In this document: in pieces, positions 1 to 5,651 of the stretch | How the letters are laid out: the number at the start of each line of letters is the position of its first letter | How positions within the stretch are numbered: the stretch's first letter is position 1 | NCBI GenBank assembly: GCA_030433055.1 | Contig: JAUILJ010000500.1 | Coordinates: 1-6,305, forward strand | Length of the DNA stretch: 6,305 nt | Direction: 5' to 3' | Source of the DNA: Polyangia bacterium | GTDB lineage: Bacteria; Myxococcota_A; Polyangia; Polyangiales; Polyangiaceae | Notes under the pieces: model-generated | The model's database searches: none | Told to the model about the DNA's origin: nothing | The model's input: the letters and a program-made list of their open reading frames with translations, nothing else | Made by a program: the position numbers and the translations under genes

Positions 1-1
1 G

Positions 2-982
2 TCCTCCAGCGCGTCTGGAGGAGCCGGGCAGGGAGGTTCCGGGGCTGGCGGCGGTCAAGCCGGTAGCTCGAGCAGCGGTGGCAGCGCAGCCAGTGGTGGT
101 TCGGCCGCCGGAGGCAGCGGAGCGGTCGGGGGTGAGGGGGGCAATGCGACTGGAGGCTCCGGGGTCGGCGGTGCCCTGACGTGTCCAACCTTTGCAGATG
201 GCGCGACGGTCGGCACCGTCGCGAACGCTCAGATCACCGAGGCATCTGGCCTGGTCAGCAGTCGCAAGCAGAGCGACGTCTTCTGGCTCCACAACGACTC
301 CGGGGACTCCGCGCGAGTCTTCGCCATGAAGCGCGATGGGACAGATCTTGGTGCATTCAACCTGAACGGTGCGAGCGCTCGCGACTGGGAAGACATCGCT
401 ATCGGCCCCGGTCCGGATTCTGGTGCCGACTACCTTTACCTCGCGGATATAGGTGACAACAGCGCGCAGCGGACCTTCGTCACCATCTACCGCGTCGCGG
501 AGCCCTCAGTGGGCACGGGCGGCGGGGCAGATGTGGACGGCGCAGACGCGCTGGAGTTCGCGTATCCAGATGGCCCCCACAACGCGGAGACGCTGCTCAG
601 CGATCCGCTGACAGGTGACCTGATCATCGTCACCAAAGGCCTCGTGACCTCAGGCATCTACCGCGCGCCCGCGCCGCACAGCCCGGGCCGATCTACGCTG
701 ACCTACCAAGGCGACGCCAGTGGGGTCATGACCCAGCTGGTCACCGGCGGCGACATCAGCCCCGACGGTCGTTACATCGCGTTGCGCACCTACGGGGCCG
801 TGCGGATATATCTCCGCGGGAGTGGGATGAGCGTCGCAGATGCCCTGAAGTCGACGCCCTGTGAGGTGCCCCAGGTCAATGAAGGCCAGGGTGAAGCCGT
901 CGCGTTTGCACCCGACGGCGGCGCCTATTACACGGTGAGCGAGGGCGACGCTCAGCCGATCTGGCGCTTCGCCAAACAGTGA
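2..982 (+). CDS. Exported beta-propeller-like protein, 5' end missing
   Basis: The reading frame is open from the first complete codon at base 2 to the TGA at 980-982, giving 326 residues; the true start and any signal peptide lie outside the window. Residues 1-58 are a Gly/Ser/Ala linker. A Cys (residue 61) and a globular domain of about 265 residues follow. The domain has blade-like strands: HNDSGD (97-102), DWEDIA (128-133), YLADIGDN (146-153), HNAETLL (193-199), ISPDGRYIALRTY (252-264) and GEAVAFAPDG (297-306). The recurring acidic residues in DWEDIA, NAETLL and QGEAVAF recall six-bladed propellers of the SdiA-regulated or esterase-like phytase type, where such residues can bind metal; this is an inference from pattern only. 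The linker implies export to the envelope or outside. No enzyme activity can be assigned. The call as a real gene is secure; the fold is likely and the function unknown. Confidence 0.85.
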   Translation, partial: SSSASGGAGQGGSGAGGGQAGSSSSGGSAASGGSAAGGSGAVGGEGGNATGGSGVGGALTCPTFADGATVGTVANAQITEASGLVSSRKQSDVFWLHNDSGDSARVFAMKRDGTDLGAFNLNGASARDWEDIAIGPGPDSGADYLYLADIGDNSAQRTFVTIYRVAEPSVGTGGGADVDGADALEFAYPDGPHNAETLLSDPLTGDLIIVTKGLVTSGIYRAPAPHSPGRSTLTYQGDASGVMTQLVTGGDISPDGRYIALRTYGAVRIYLRGSGMSVADALKSTPCEVPQVNEGQGEAVAFAPDGGAYYTVSEGDAQPIWRFAKQ

Positions 983-1274
983 GGCAGCCCGCCAAGGCCG
1001 GCGGCGATACGCTTCCGTGGTGAAACGTTGTGCGCGCGCGTATCAGACGGGAGCGCGGCGGTGTGGGACAGCCCCGTACCTTTCTCTGGTCGATGATCTC
1101 GGCAAGGTCGTATGGAACGGCGGGCGCGGTTTCAGTGAAGTGGGGGGCAAAGCCCGATCTGGCAACGCAAATGGGGCCAAACGCCCTCAAGGCGCGGGAA
1201 AACGTCCGACAATCCGAGCAGTTGGTGCTCACGCCTGCTACGCACCCCTGGGGCACTCGGTGTAAGCTTCTGAC
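983..1274. other. Intergenic region, no convincing gene
   Basis: These 292 bases separate the propeller gene from the small lipoprotein gene. The + strand frame open at 1017-1265 has roughly even third-position GC, unlike the strongly G/C-biased real genes here, and has no ribosome binding site, so it is not called. The stretch contains a short hairpin just after the upstream stop, a 13-base alternating purine-pyrimidine run at 1030-1042, and a G-rich segment at 1142-1200 with small hairpins. A TAAGCT hexamer at 1263-1268 lies 6 bases before GTG 1275 and could be a -10 element, but no good -35 element sits upstream. Confidence 0.6.
989..1004 (+). terminator. Weak hairpin after the propeller gene
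   Basis: CCGCC (989-993) can pair with GGCGG (1000-1004) around a 6-base loop, 6 bases after the stop codon. The stem is short and no T-run follows, so it is at best a weak or Rho-assisted terminator. Confidence 0.2.
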
Positions 1275-1277
1275 GTG

Positions 1278-1844
1278 ATGGGTCGCACTTGGATTGCACT
1301 TTCGGGCTTGGTCTTGGCTGCTGGGCTGTTCGCGGCCTGTACTGGCGATGTCGGCGGTGGCTCGTCACCGGGGGACGATGGCGGCAACGGAGGCAGCATC
1401 GCCAATGGTGGCAGTAACTCCGGCGAGAGCTGCCTTGGCTACTTCTGTGAGGACTGCGCGAGCGGAGAGACCGTCCCCGCGATCTGCGAGACCGGGAAGT
1501 TTTGCCCTGATGGCTACGTGAAGCAGAGCGAGTGCGGCAACGGCGGAAACGGTGGCAACGGCGGCAGCGCTGGTGCGGCCAACGGCGGCAATGCTGGCAA
1601 CGGCGGCAACGGCGGCCACGCTGGCAATGGCGGCTCCGGGGGCGTCGCCAGCGGTGGTGCCGCGGGGGCGTCTGCTGGGGGCACCGGTGGCGGGACTGGC
1701 GGTAGCGGTATGGGCGGTAGCGCCGGGTCCGGCGCCGCAGGCGCAGGTACGGGCGGCAGTGGCACGGGTGGCAGCGGCACCGGTGGCAGCGGCACGGGTG
1801 GCAGCGGTACCGGCGGCGCGGCGACCGGCGGCACGGGGAACTGA
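1278..1844 (+). CDS. Small predicted lipoprotein, six-Cys motif and Gly-rich tail
   Basis: This gene encodes 188 residues from ATG 1278; GTG 1275 directly before it is an equally possible start adding one residue. Neither start has a clear Shine-Dalgarno. The N-terminus has a short basic segment, a hydrophobic core and FAAC with Cys21, which suggests a type II signal peptide, although Phe at -3 is not the usual Leu. A Gly/Ser/Asp linker follows, then a compact segment with six Cys (52, 57, 60, 70, 76, 86), enough for three disulfides. Residues 87-188 are 54 Gly in 102 with Asn, Ser, Ala and Thr, and no Lys, Arg, Asp or Glu. The early part is built of GGN triplets and the end of GSGTG units. 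Such tails can form polyglycine-II packing or a flexible surface brush. Unlike the other linkers in this window, nothing folded follows it. The monooxygenase gene starts two bases after the stop, so the two are probably cotranslated. No known family is recognised. Confidence 0.8.
   Translation: MGRTWIALSGLVLAAGLFAACTGDVGGGSSPGDDGGNGGSIANGGSNSGESCLGYFCEDCASGETVPAICETGKFCPDGYVKQSECGNGGNGGNGGSAGAANGGNAGNGGNGGHAGNGGSGGVASGGAAGASAGGTGGGTGGSGMGGSAGSGAAGAGTGGSGTGGSGTGGSGTGGSGTGGAATGGTGN
1746..1820 (+). repeat. 15-bp tandem repeat, five units
   Basis: Five head-to-tail 15-base units begin at 1746, 1761, 1776, 1791 and 1806, each coding Gly-Thr-Gly-Gly-Ser (the last ends in Ala). The units differ mostly at third codon positions, so the peptide repeat is better kept than the DNA repeat. 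The unit length is a multiple of three, so gain or loss of a unit would keep the frame. Confidence 0.85.
1835..1839 (+). promoter_or_regulatory. Ribosome binding site for the copper monooxygenase
   Basis: GGGGA lies 7 bases before ATG 1847, inside the last codons of the upstream gene. It supports this start and fits translational coupling, because the upstream TGA ends at 1844. Confidence 0.5.
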
Positions 1845-1846
1845 AC

Positions 1847-3127
1847 ATGGCCGCCCGCCTGTCGCGCCGTGTGGCATGGCAGGCGCCCCTGGTTATCGCG
1901 CTGTTGGTTCCGTGGGGATGCAGTGGCGAAGAATCGGTCGCGCAAGCGCCAGCTCCAGACGGGGGTGTCGACGCCGGGGTGGAGCCTGCCTGGAGCCTGG
2001 AGCTCGAGGCGGACGTTGGGCCCGGTGATGAAGAGACGGTGTGTCGGTACTTCGTGGTGCCCGATGGCGGGCTCGCGGTGGCGCGCTTCCAGCACACGCT
2101 GAGCGATCGTACCCATCATTTGCTGCTCTTCCCGGCGTACCTCACCCCGGAGCAGATCCCTGTCGAGGGCATCATTCACGACTGCGAGGGAGACTCTCCT
2201 GACAAGTTGGTGGCACCCGGCATCCTCTACGGGGGGCAACCAGGAGGCGCCAGCGTAGCTTTCCCCGAAGGCTCTTCGATGAAGCTCCCCGGGGGCGCCG
2301 TCGTGCTGATGGAGCAACACGTGGTCAACACGGGGGTGGACGCGGTACACGCACGTGCGCAGCTGGATCTGTTCGCGGCCGCCGCGGGCGCAACGCGCGA
2401 AGCGGGTATGCTGCACTTCTACGACTGGGCGATCTACGTTCCACCGCGAGCCTCGGGGCGCGCGGAGATGCAGTGCGAGATCCCGACGGATATCGAGCTG
2501 TCCTTCGGTCATGGCCACATGCACCAGCGGGGGACCCGCTTCGAGGCATGGATCGTGGAGCCAGACGGGAGGGAACGAGACCTGCTGGAGACCAACGACT
2601 GGGACTCCGAGACGCGCAGCTTCTCGCCCAGCGTGCATATCCCTGCGGGAGCGCGGGTGCGCTTTGCCTGTGACTACGAGAACACTGAAGATCGCGCTTA
2701 CTACCAGGGGCTCTCCGCGGTCGAGAACGAGATGTGTTCGCTCACACTCGGTTATGCGGGGGACGACGGAAAGCGCCTGCCTCAACCCTATGAGTGGTGC
2801 GGGTCCCCAGCGTCCGGTGTGGTTGGTGCTGGCGGTTTTGGCTGCCAGAGCATCGAGCAGTGCATCAGCGCCGCGTGGGCGCAGGGGCTCGCGGCGTTCG
2901 GCCCGGCGCTCCAGAGCTGCTGGAATCAGGGCTGCGAGCTGGCTCCGGTGACCTATCGGGACCTCGCCGTGTGCCGGGCGACGCACTGCGAGGCTGCCTG
3001 TGACGTTCCGCCGGGGCTGGCGGGGGTCGTGGCTCTCGCGGGCACCAGCCTCGGCTGCCTGGAGTGCGTCGCAGCCAACTGTCCGGAGCAGCAGCAAGCC
3101 TGCGCGGCCCAGCCTGATTGCGACTGA
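1847..3127 (+). CDS. Copper type II (PHM/DBM-like) monooxygenase, exported, Cys-rich tail
   Basis: The product has 426 residues. A basic start (RLSRR) and hydrophobic stretch (about 12-24) ending in WGC (Cys25) give a signal peptide. It may be a lipoprotein, but Pro-Trp-Gly before the Cys is a poor lipobox. Residues about 47-305 match the two-domain copper type II, ascorbate-dependent monooxygenase family (peptidylglycine alpha-hydroxylating and dopamine beta-monooxygenases). The CuH ligands are visible as THHLLLF (His90, His91) and EQHVVNTG (His158). The CuM ligands are HMHQRG (His224, His226), matching HTHHLG of PHM, and ENEMC (Met296), matching the DEMC motif. With all six present the protein is predicted to be active: it would hydroxylate a C-H bond using O2, two coppers and an electron donor. 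The substrate is unknown. Residues 318-426 form an extra domain with 13 Cys, probably disulfide-bonded and extracytoplasmic. The gene is coupled to the small lipoprotein before it and followed by a terminator. Confidence 0.85.
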   Translation: MAARLSRRVAWQAPLVIALLVPWGCSGEESVAQAPAPDGGVDAGVEPAWSLELEADVGPGDEETVCRYFVVPDGGLAVARFQHTLSDRTHHLLLFPAYLTPEQIPVEGIIHDCEGDSPDKLVAPGILYGGQPGGASVAFPEGSSMKLPGGAVVLMEQHVVNTGVDAVHARAQLDLFAAAAGATREAGMLHFYDWAIYVPPRASGRAEMQCEIPTDIELSFGHGHMHQRGTRFEAWIVEPDGRERDLLETNDWDSETRSFSPSVHIPAGARVRFACDYENTEDRAYYQGLSAVENEMCSLTLGYAGDDGKRLPQPYEWCGSPASGVVGAGGFGCQSIEQCISAAWAQGLAAFGPALQSCWNQGCELAPVTYRDLAVCRATHCEAACDVPPGLAGVVALAGTSLGCLECVAANCPEQQQACAAQPDCD

Positions 3128-3132
3128 ACACC

Positions 3133-3161
3133 GCTTGGGCGTTCGCGCGGCCCGAGCTTTT
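3133..3161 (+). terminator. Intrinsic terminator after the monooxygenase gene
   Basis: GCTTGGGC (3133-3140) pairs with GCCCGAGC (3150-3157) as an 8-bp stem with one G-T wobble and a 9-base loop, followed at once by TTTT (3158-3161). It begins 5 bases after the stop codon, the classic layout for Rho-independent termination, and closes the two-gene lipoprotein and monooxygenase unit. Confidence 0.65.
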
Positions 3162-3170
3162 GCTAAGACC
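3142..3170 (+). promoter_or_regulatory. Possible promoter of the methyltransferase gene, leaderless start
   Basis: TTCGCG (3142-3147), a 17-base spacer and TAAGAC (3165-3170) could be -35 and -10 elements; each matches the sigma-70 consensus at only three of six bases. Transcription would begin at about 3176, which is the GTG start codon itself. No Shine-Dalgarno lies before that GTG, which fits a leaderless mRNA. The elements overlap the upstream terminator. Confidence 0.25.
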
Positions 3171-3175
3171 GCGGC

Positions 3176-4234
3176 GTGGCGAAACGCAAAGGACGACTCG
3201 GCAACTCCGCGAACCGCGATCCGGTGATCGCTGGTGTGGCCATCGAGCATTTGATCGGCGAGCTGGACGCGGCAGACGGCGCGGTGCTCCTGGTGGACGA
3301 CGACACAGATCTGGTGGCGGACGCGCTCACGGCCGAAGGCGTGCAGGTGCAGCGCTGGAACCGGCGGGCTCTGGATGGTCGCGGGGCGCGGGCCTGGCCT
3401 GAGGATGAGCAAGTAGCGGCCGGAGTGCTGCGTCTGAGCCGCGACTGGCTGAGCTTTGACTTTGCGCTGCATGCTCTTGCCTCGCGGATCAAACCCGGCG
3501 GCAGGTTGTGGGTGTACGGCGCGAACGATGAGGGCATACGCTCCGCGCCCCGGCGCATCGCCGAGGCGTTCTTCACGGAGCCCGAGACCGTGCATCTCAA
3601 GCGCCGCGCCCGCGTGCTCGAGTGCGTGCGCAACGAGACCAGCGAAGGCTTGAAGCGCTCACTCCAGGACTTCCGCACGACATCCGAGGTGTCGCTGCCG
3701 CTGGGTGGCGCCCAGCACAAGGTGGATCTGGTGAGCTATCCTGGAGCGTTCGCTCGGGGGCGCCTCGACTCGGGAACGGAGATCCTGCTGCGGGGACTCG
3801 AAGGGCTCAAACCCCGCAAGCAAGTCTTGGATTTCTGCGCTGGGGTCGGCGTGGTCGGCGTATGGGCGAAGCTGCGCTGGCCCGAAGCCGAAGTGAGCCT
3901 GCTGGAGGTGGACGCGCCGAGCCTCGAGGCGGCAAAGCAGAACTTGCCAGGCGCTCCCAGCTTCCTCAGCGACTCCTGGCGTGAGTTGCCCAAGGCGGAG
4001 CGCTTCGACGCCATCATCAGCAACCCGCCCATTCACCGCGGAACCGAGGAGGACATGGGCGTGCTGCATGACCTCGTGCGAGGCGCCAGCGAGCACCTCA
4101 CGGTGAGCGGAGTGCTGGTCTGTGTGGTGCAGAAGAGCGTCGGAGCTGGAGCGCTGTTCAACGACACGTACAAGAACAGTCGGCTGTTGCTCGAGACCAA
4201 CGCCTTCCAGGTGTGGTGCGGGTCCAAGCGCTGA
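3176..4234 (+). CDS. RsmC/RlmG-like class I SAM-dependent methyltransferase
   Basis: The product has 352 residues from GTG 3176, close to the size of E. coli RsmC. It has no signal peptide, so it is cytoplasmic. The C-terminal half is an MTS-type methyltransferase domain. PGAFARGRLDSGTEILL (189-205) corresponds to the conserved entry segment of RsmC (PGVFSRDGLDVGSQLLL). VLDFCAGVGVVG (217-228) is SAM motif I, Glu244 is the likely ribose-binding acid, and ISNPPIH (281-287) is the catalytic NPP(F/I)H motif typical of enzymes that methylate the N2 of guanine. The C-terminal FQVWCGSKR also matches the family end. The N-terminal half (about 15-165) resembles the degenerate methyltransferase domain that helps RNA binding in RsmC. 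The expected reaction is m2G formation in 16S or 23S rRNA; which guanine (G1207-like or G1835-like) cannot be told, so no symbol is given. In motif I the usual first Gly is Cys221, which is odd but tolerable. The gene lies between two lipoprotein genes with no evident functional link. Confidence 0.88.
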   Translation: MAKRKGRLGNSANRDPVIAGVAIEHLIGELDAADGAVLLVDDDTDLVADALTAEGVQVQRWNRRALDGRGARAWPEDEQVAAGVLRLSRDWLSFDFALHALASRIKPGGRLWVYGANDEGIRSAPRRIAEAFFTEPETVHLKRRARVLECVRNETSEGLKRSLQDFRTTSEVSLPLGGAQHKVDLVSYPGAFARGRLDSGTEILLRGLEGLKPRKQVLDFCAGVGVVGVWAKLRWPEAEVSLLEVDAPSLEAAKQNLPGAPSFLSDSWRELPKAERFDAIISNPPIHRGTEEDMGVLHDLVRGASEHLTVSGVLVCVVQKSVGAGALFNDTYKNSRLLLETNAFQVWCGSKR

Positions 4235-4254
4235 GCCTCACCCCCTGATCTGAA

Positions 4255-4287
4255 TGGTGCTGCGCGGGCGGTGTAGCGGCAGCGCCA
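4255..4287 (+). terminator. Hairpin after the methyltransferase gene
   Basis: A 9-bp inverted repeat, 4255-4263 with 4279-4287 (one G-T wobble, 15-base loop), lies 20 bases after the stop codon. It lacks a T-run, so an intrinsic terminator is uncertain; a Rho-assisted or RNA-end-protecting hairpin is equally possible. The rest of the 192-base gap up to 4426 shows nothing else convincing. Confidence 0.3.
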
Positions 4288-4413
4288 GGTACGCGGGCGC
4301 ACCAGAGAGGCGTCGCCTGCATCCCCAGTCTATCACCTTGTGCCGCTGGGCCCGGTTCGCTAGCCCAAGGCTGGAGCTTCGTCGGATGTCGCGGAGCAGC
4401 AGCGGGCGCGAGC

Positions 4414-4421
4414 AGGGGAGG
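4414..4421 (+). promoter_or_regulatory. Strong ribosome binding site for the duplicated-domain lipoprotein
   Basis: AGGGGAGG ends 5 bases before GTG 4427. It is the best Shine-Dalgarno in the window and fixes the GTG as the start, which also places the signal peptide correctly. Confidence 0.75.
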
Positions 4422-4426
4422 CCGGT

Positions 4427-5638
4427 GTGAGACGACTTGGAGAACGAGCGATAGGCTGTCTGGTGGGGGCGGGGCTCTGCGTGCAGCTGGCCGCGTGCAG
4501 CGAGGACGACGACAAGAAGCCAGCTGCAACAGGGGGTGCCGCCGGTACGAGTGGCGGCAGCGCCGGGAGCGCAACCGCAGGCACTGGCGCAACTGCAGGC
4601 ACTGGCGCAGTGGGCGGAGGTGGCAGCGGTGGCTTGGGCGCAACGGGCGGGGCTGCTGGCAGCGCGGGCACCGGCGGCAGCGCCGGCTCGGCTGGGGCTG
4701 GAGGCGCCAACGACTGCGCCGGCAAAGACATGCTCGGTTGTGACGTGCTGAAGCTCACCGCCGCGGTGAAGGCAGGTGGTGGAAACCCCACGCTGAACGG
4801 CTTCGACTTCGATGAGACGACGCTGCAGGTGACCGCGGATCTGGCGGACGGTGCGCCTGCGATCACCAGCGCGAAGCTGATCGTGCACTACTGTGGCTGC
4901 GAGTTTTACGCCCGTTGCGACGTCGGCCAGTTCTCCCCCTCGAATGGGCGCCTGGAGTTTCCGGTCAGCGTGAGCGCGACGCAGCTGGTGTCCGACTTGT
5001 CTTCACTTTCAGGGACCAGCGACCTGTTGATCGACCACCTCGAGTACGTGCTCGAGACGGAGTGCGGCGAGACGATCCGTGCGGTAATCCAGAACGACTC
5101 GGAGTTTGATTTCGGTACGTCGACGTGCAGCGCGAACTTCGGAAAATTCATGTTCTGCGACGCTGCACCAGAGGCCAACGACGGCCAGGACCCCGATGCC
5201 AGCGGTGGCAGCACACGCACGCCCGCGAGCTGTGGTTCCAATCCGAGCGTCACAGGAGCGACTGAGGCAGCGCCCGTCAGCGTGAGCTGCGACGAGCTCG
5301 CGACGGACATCGACTACGACACGACGAGTCAGAACCTGGTGCTGATCGCTGGCAGCGGCTTGCCGGCGCTGTCGAGCAGCGAGGTGACGTTGAGCCAGTG
5401 CGTGCGCGAGGGCCTCAGCTGCGCGGCCGGTGTACAGAAGCGCGTGACCCTTCCCATGTTCGAGAACGGACTGAACCTCGAGACGACGCTGCCCAGCGCG
5501 GCGATGGACAGCGGCCGTATCCATGCGGCACTGATTCGCCTCGAGACGAGCTGTGGGGCCACGTACCTCGTGTCCGTCTCCAACCCCAACTCCTCGTCGT
5601 CCTTCACATTGCGCGAGTGCTACGGCTTCGCCCCCTGA
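4427..5638 (+). CDS. Lipoprotein with Gly-rich linker and two copies of a Cys-containing domain
   Basis: The product has 403 residues from GTG 4427. RR at the start, a hydrophobic core and the canonical lipobox LAAC (Cys24) show a lipoprotein; Ser at +2 fits outer-membrane sorting. An acidic patch (SEDDD) is followed by a Gly/Ala/Ser/Thr linker (about 35-94). The rest holds two related domains, about 120-244 and 290-399. Both begin with D-F/Y-D (127-129; 296-298) and contain a Pro-Ala turn (144-145; 313-314). Each has a Cys pair or cluster mid-domain (156, 158, 164; 325, 332), an NG turn, an LET-x-Cys strand (209-213; 372-376) and a closing Phe-x(n)-Cys (Cys234; Cys398). The pattern suggests beta-sandwich domains stabilised by disulfides, in the envelope or on the surface. 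No known family is recognised and no catalytic motif is seen, so a structural or binding role is more likely than an enzyme. The glycosyltransferase gene begins 13 bases after the stop. Confidence 0.85.
   Translation: MRRLGERAIGCLVGAGLCVQLAACSEDDDKKPAATGGAAGTSGGSAGSATAGTGATAGTGAVGGGGSGGLGATGGAAGSAGTGGSAGSAGAGGANDCAGKDMLGCDVLKLTAAVKAGGGNPTLNGFDFDETTLQVTADLADGAPAITSAKLIVHYCGCEFYARCDVGQFSPSNGRLEFPVSVSATQLVSDLSSLSGTSDLLIDHLEYVLETECGETIRAVIQNDSEFDFGTSTCSANFGKFMFCDAAPEANDGQDPDASGGSTRTPASCGSNPSVTGATEAAPVSVSCDELATDIDYDTTSQNLVLIAGSGLPALSSSEVTLSQCVREGLSCAAGVQKRVTLPMFENGLNLETTLPSAAMDSGRIHAALIRLETSCGATYLVSVSNPNSSSSFTLRECYGFAP
4574..4609 (+). repeat. 18-bp tandem duplication in the Gly-rich linker
   Basis: Two adjacent 18-base units (4574-4591 and 4592-4609) differ at one base and code six-residue Ala-Gly-Thr-Gly-Ala-Thr type repeats. 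This looks like a recent in-frame slippage or unequal recombination event in the linker. Confidence 0.8.
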
Positions 5639-5645
5639 GGCGGGA
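5639..5645 (+). promoter_or_regulatory. Ribosome binding site for the glycosyltransferase TTG start
   Basis: GGCGGGA ends 6 bases before TTG 5652. It supports the TTG as the start, since the next in-frame GTG (5747) would remove the conserved N-terminal strand and glycine loop. Confidence 0.4.
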
Positions 5646-5651
5646 TCTCAC

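Noticed and set aside
1030..1042. A 13-base alternating purine-pyrimidine run (Z-DNA-like)
   Set aside because: It is short and expected by chance in GC-rich DNA, with nothing around it suggesting a function.
1017..1265. An 82-codon + strand frame in the 983-1274 gap
   Set aside because: It has no ribosome binding site, third-position GC is near even unlike real genes here, and the product is not recognisable.
1255..1277. A possible sigma-54 promoter before the small lipoprotein gene (GG...GC)
   Set aside because: The spacing between GG and GC is 12 bases instead of 10, and the rest of the consensus is absent.
1800..1860. A frameshift joining the Gly-rich tail to the monooxygenase as one protein
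   Set aside because: The second gene has its own Shine-Dalgarno, ATG and signal peptide, so two separate exported proteins fit better.
1132..2097. A 321-codon - strand frame rich in Arg, Cys and His
   Set aside because: The low-complexity product is the shadow of the Gly-rich coding region and matches no recognisable protein.
1514..3595. A 693-codon open frame on the - strand across three + strand genes
   Set aside because: It is Pro/Arg/His-rich with a PPVPLP-type stretch that simply mirrors the Gly repeats. The + strand genes opposite it have clear family motifs, and long antisense frames are expected in DNA this GC-rich.
4338..4366. TTGTGC, a 17-base spacer and TAGCCC as a promoter for the duplicated-domain lipoprotein
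   Set aside because: The spacing fits, but the -10 element matches the consensus at only two bases; chance is more likely.
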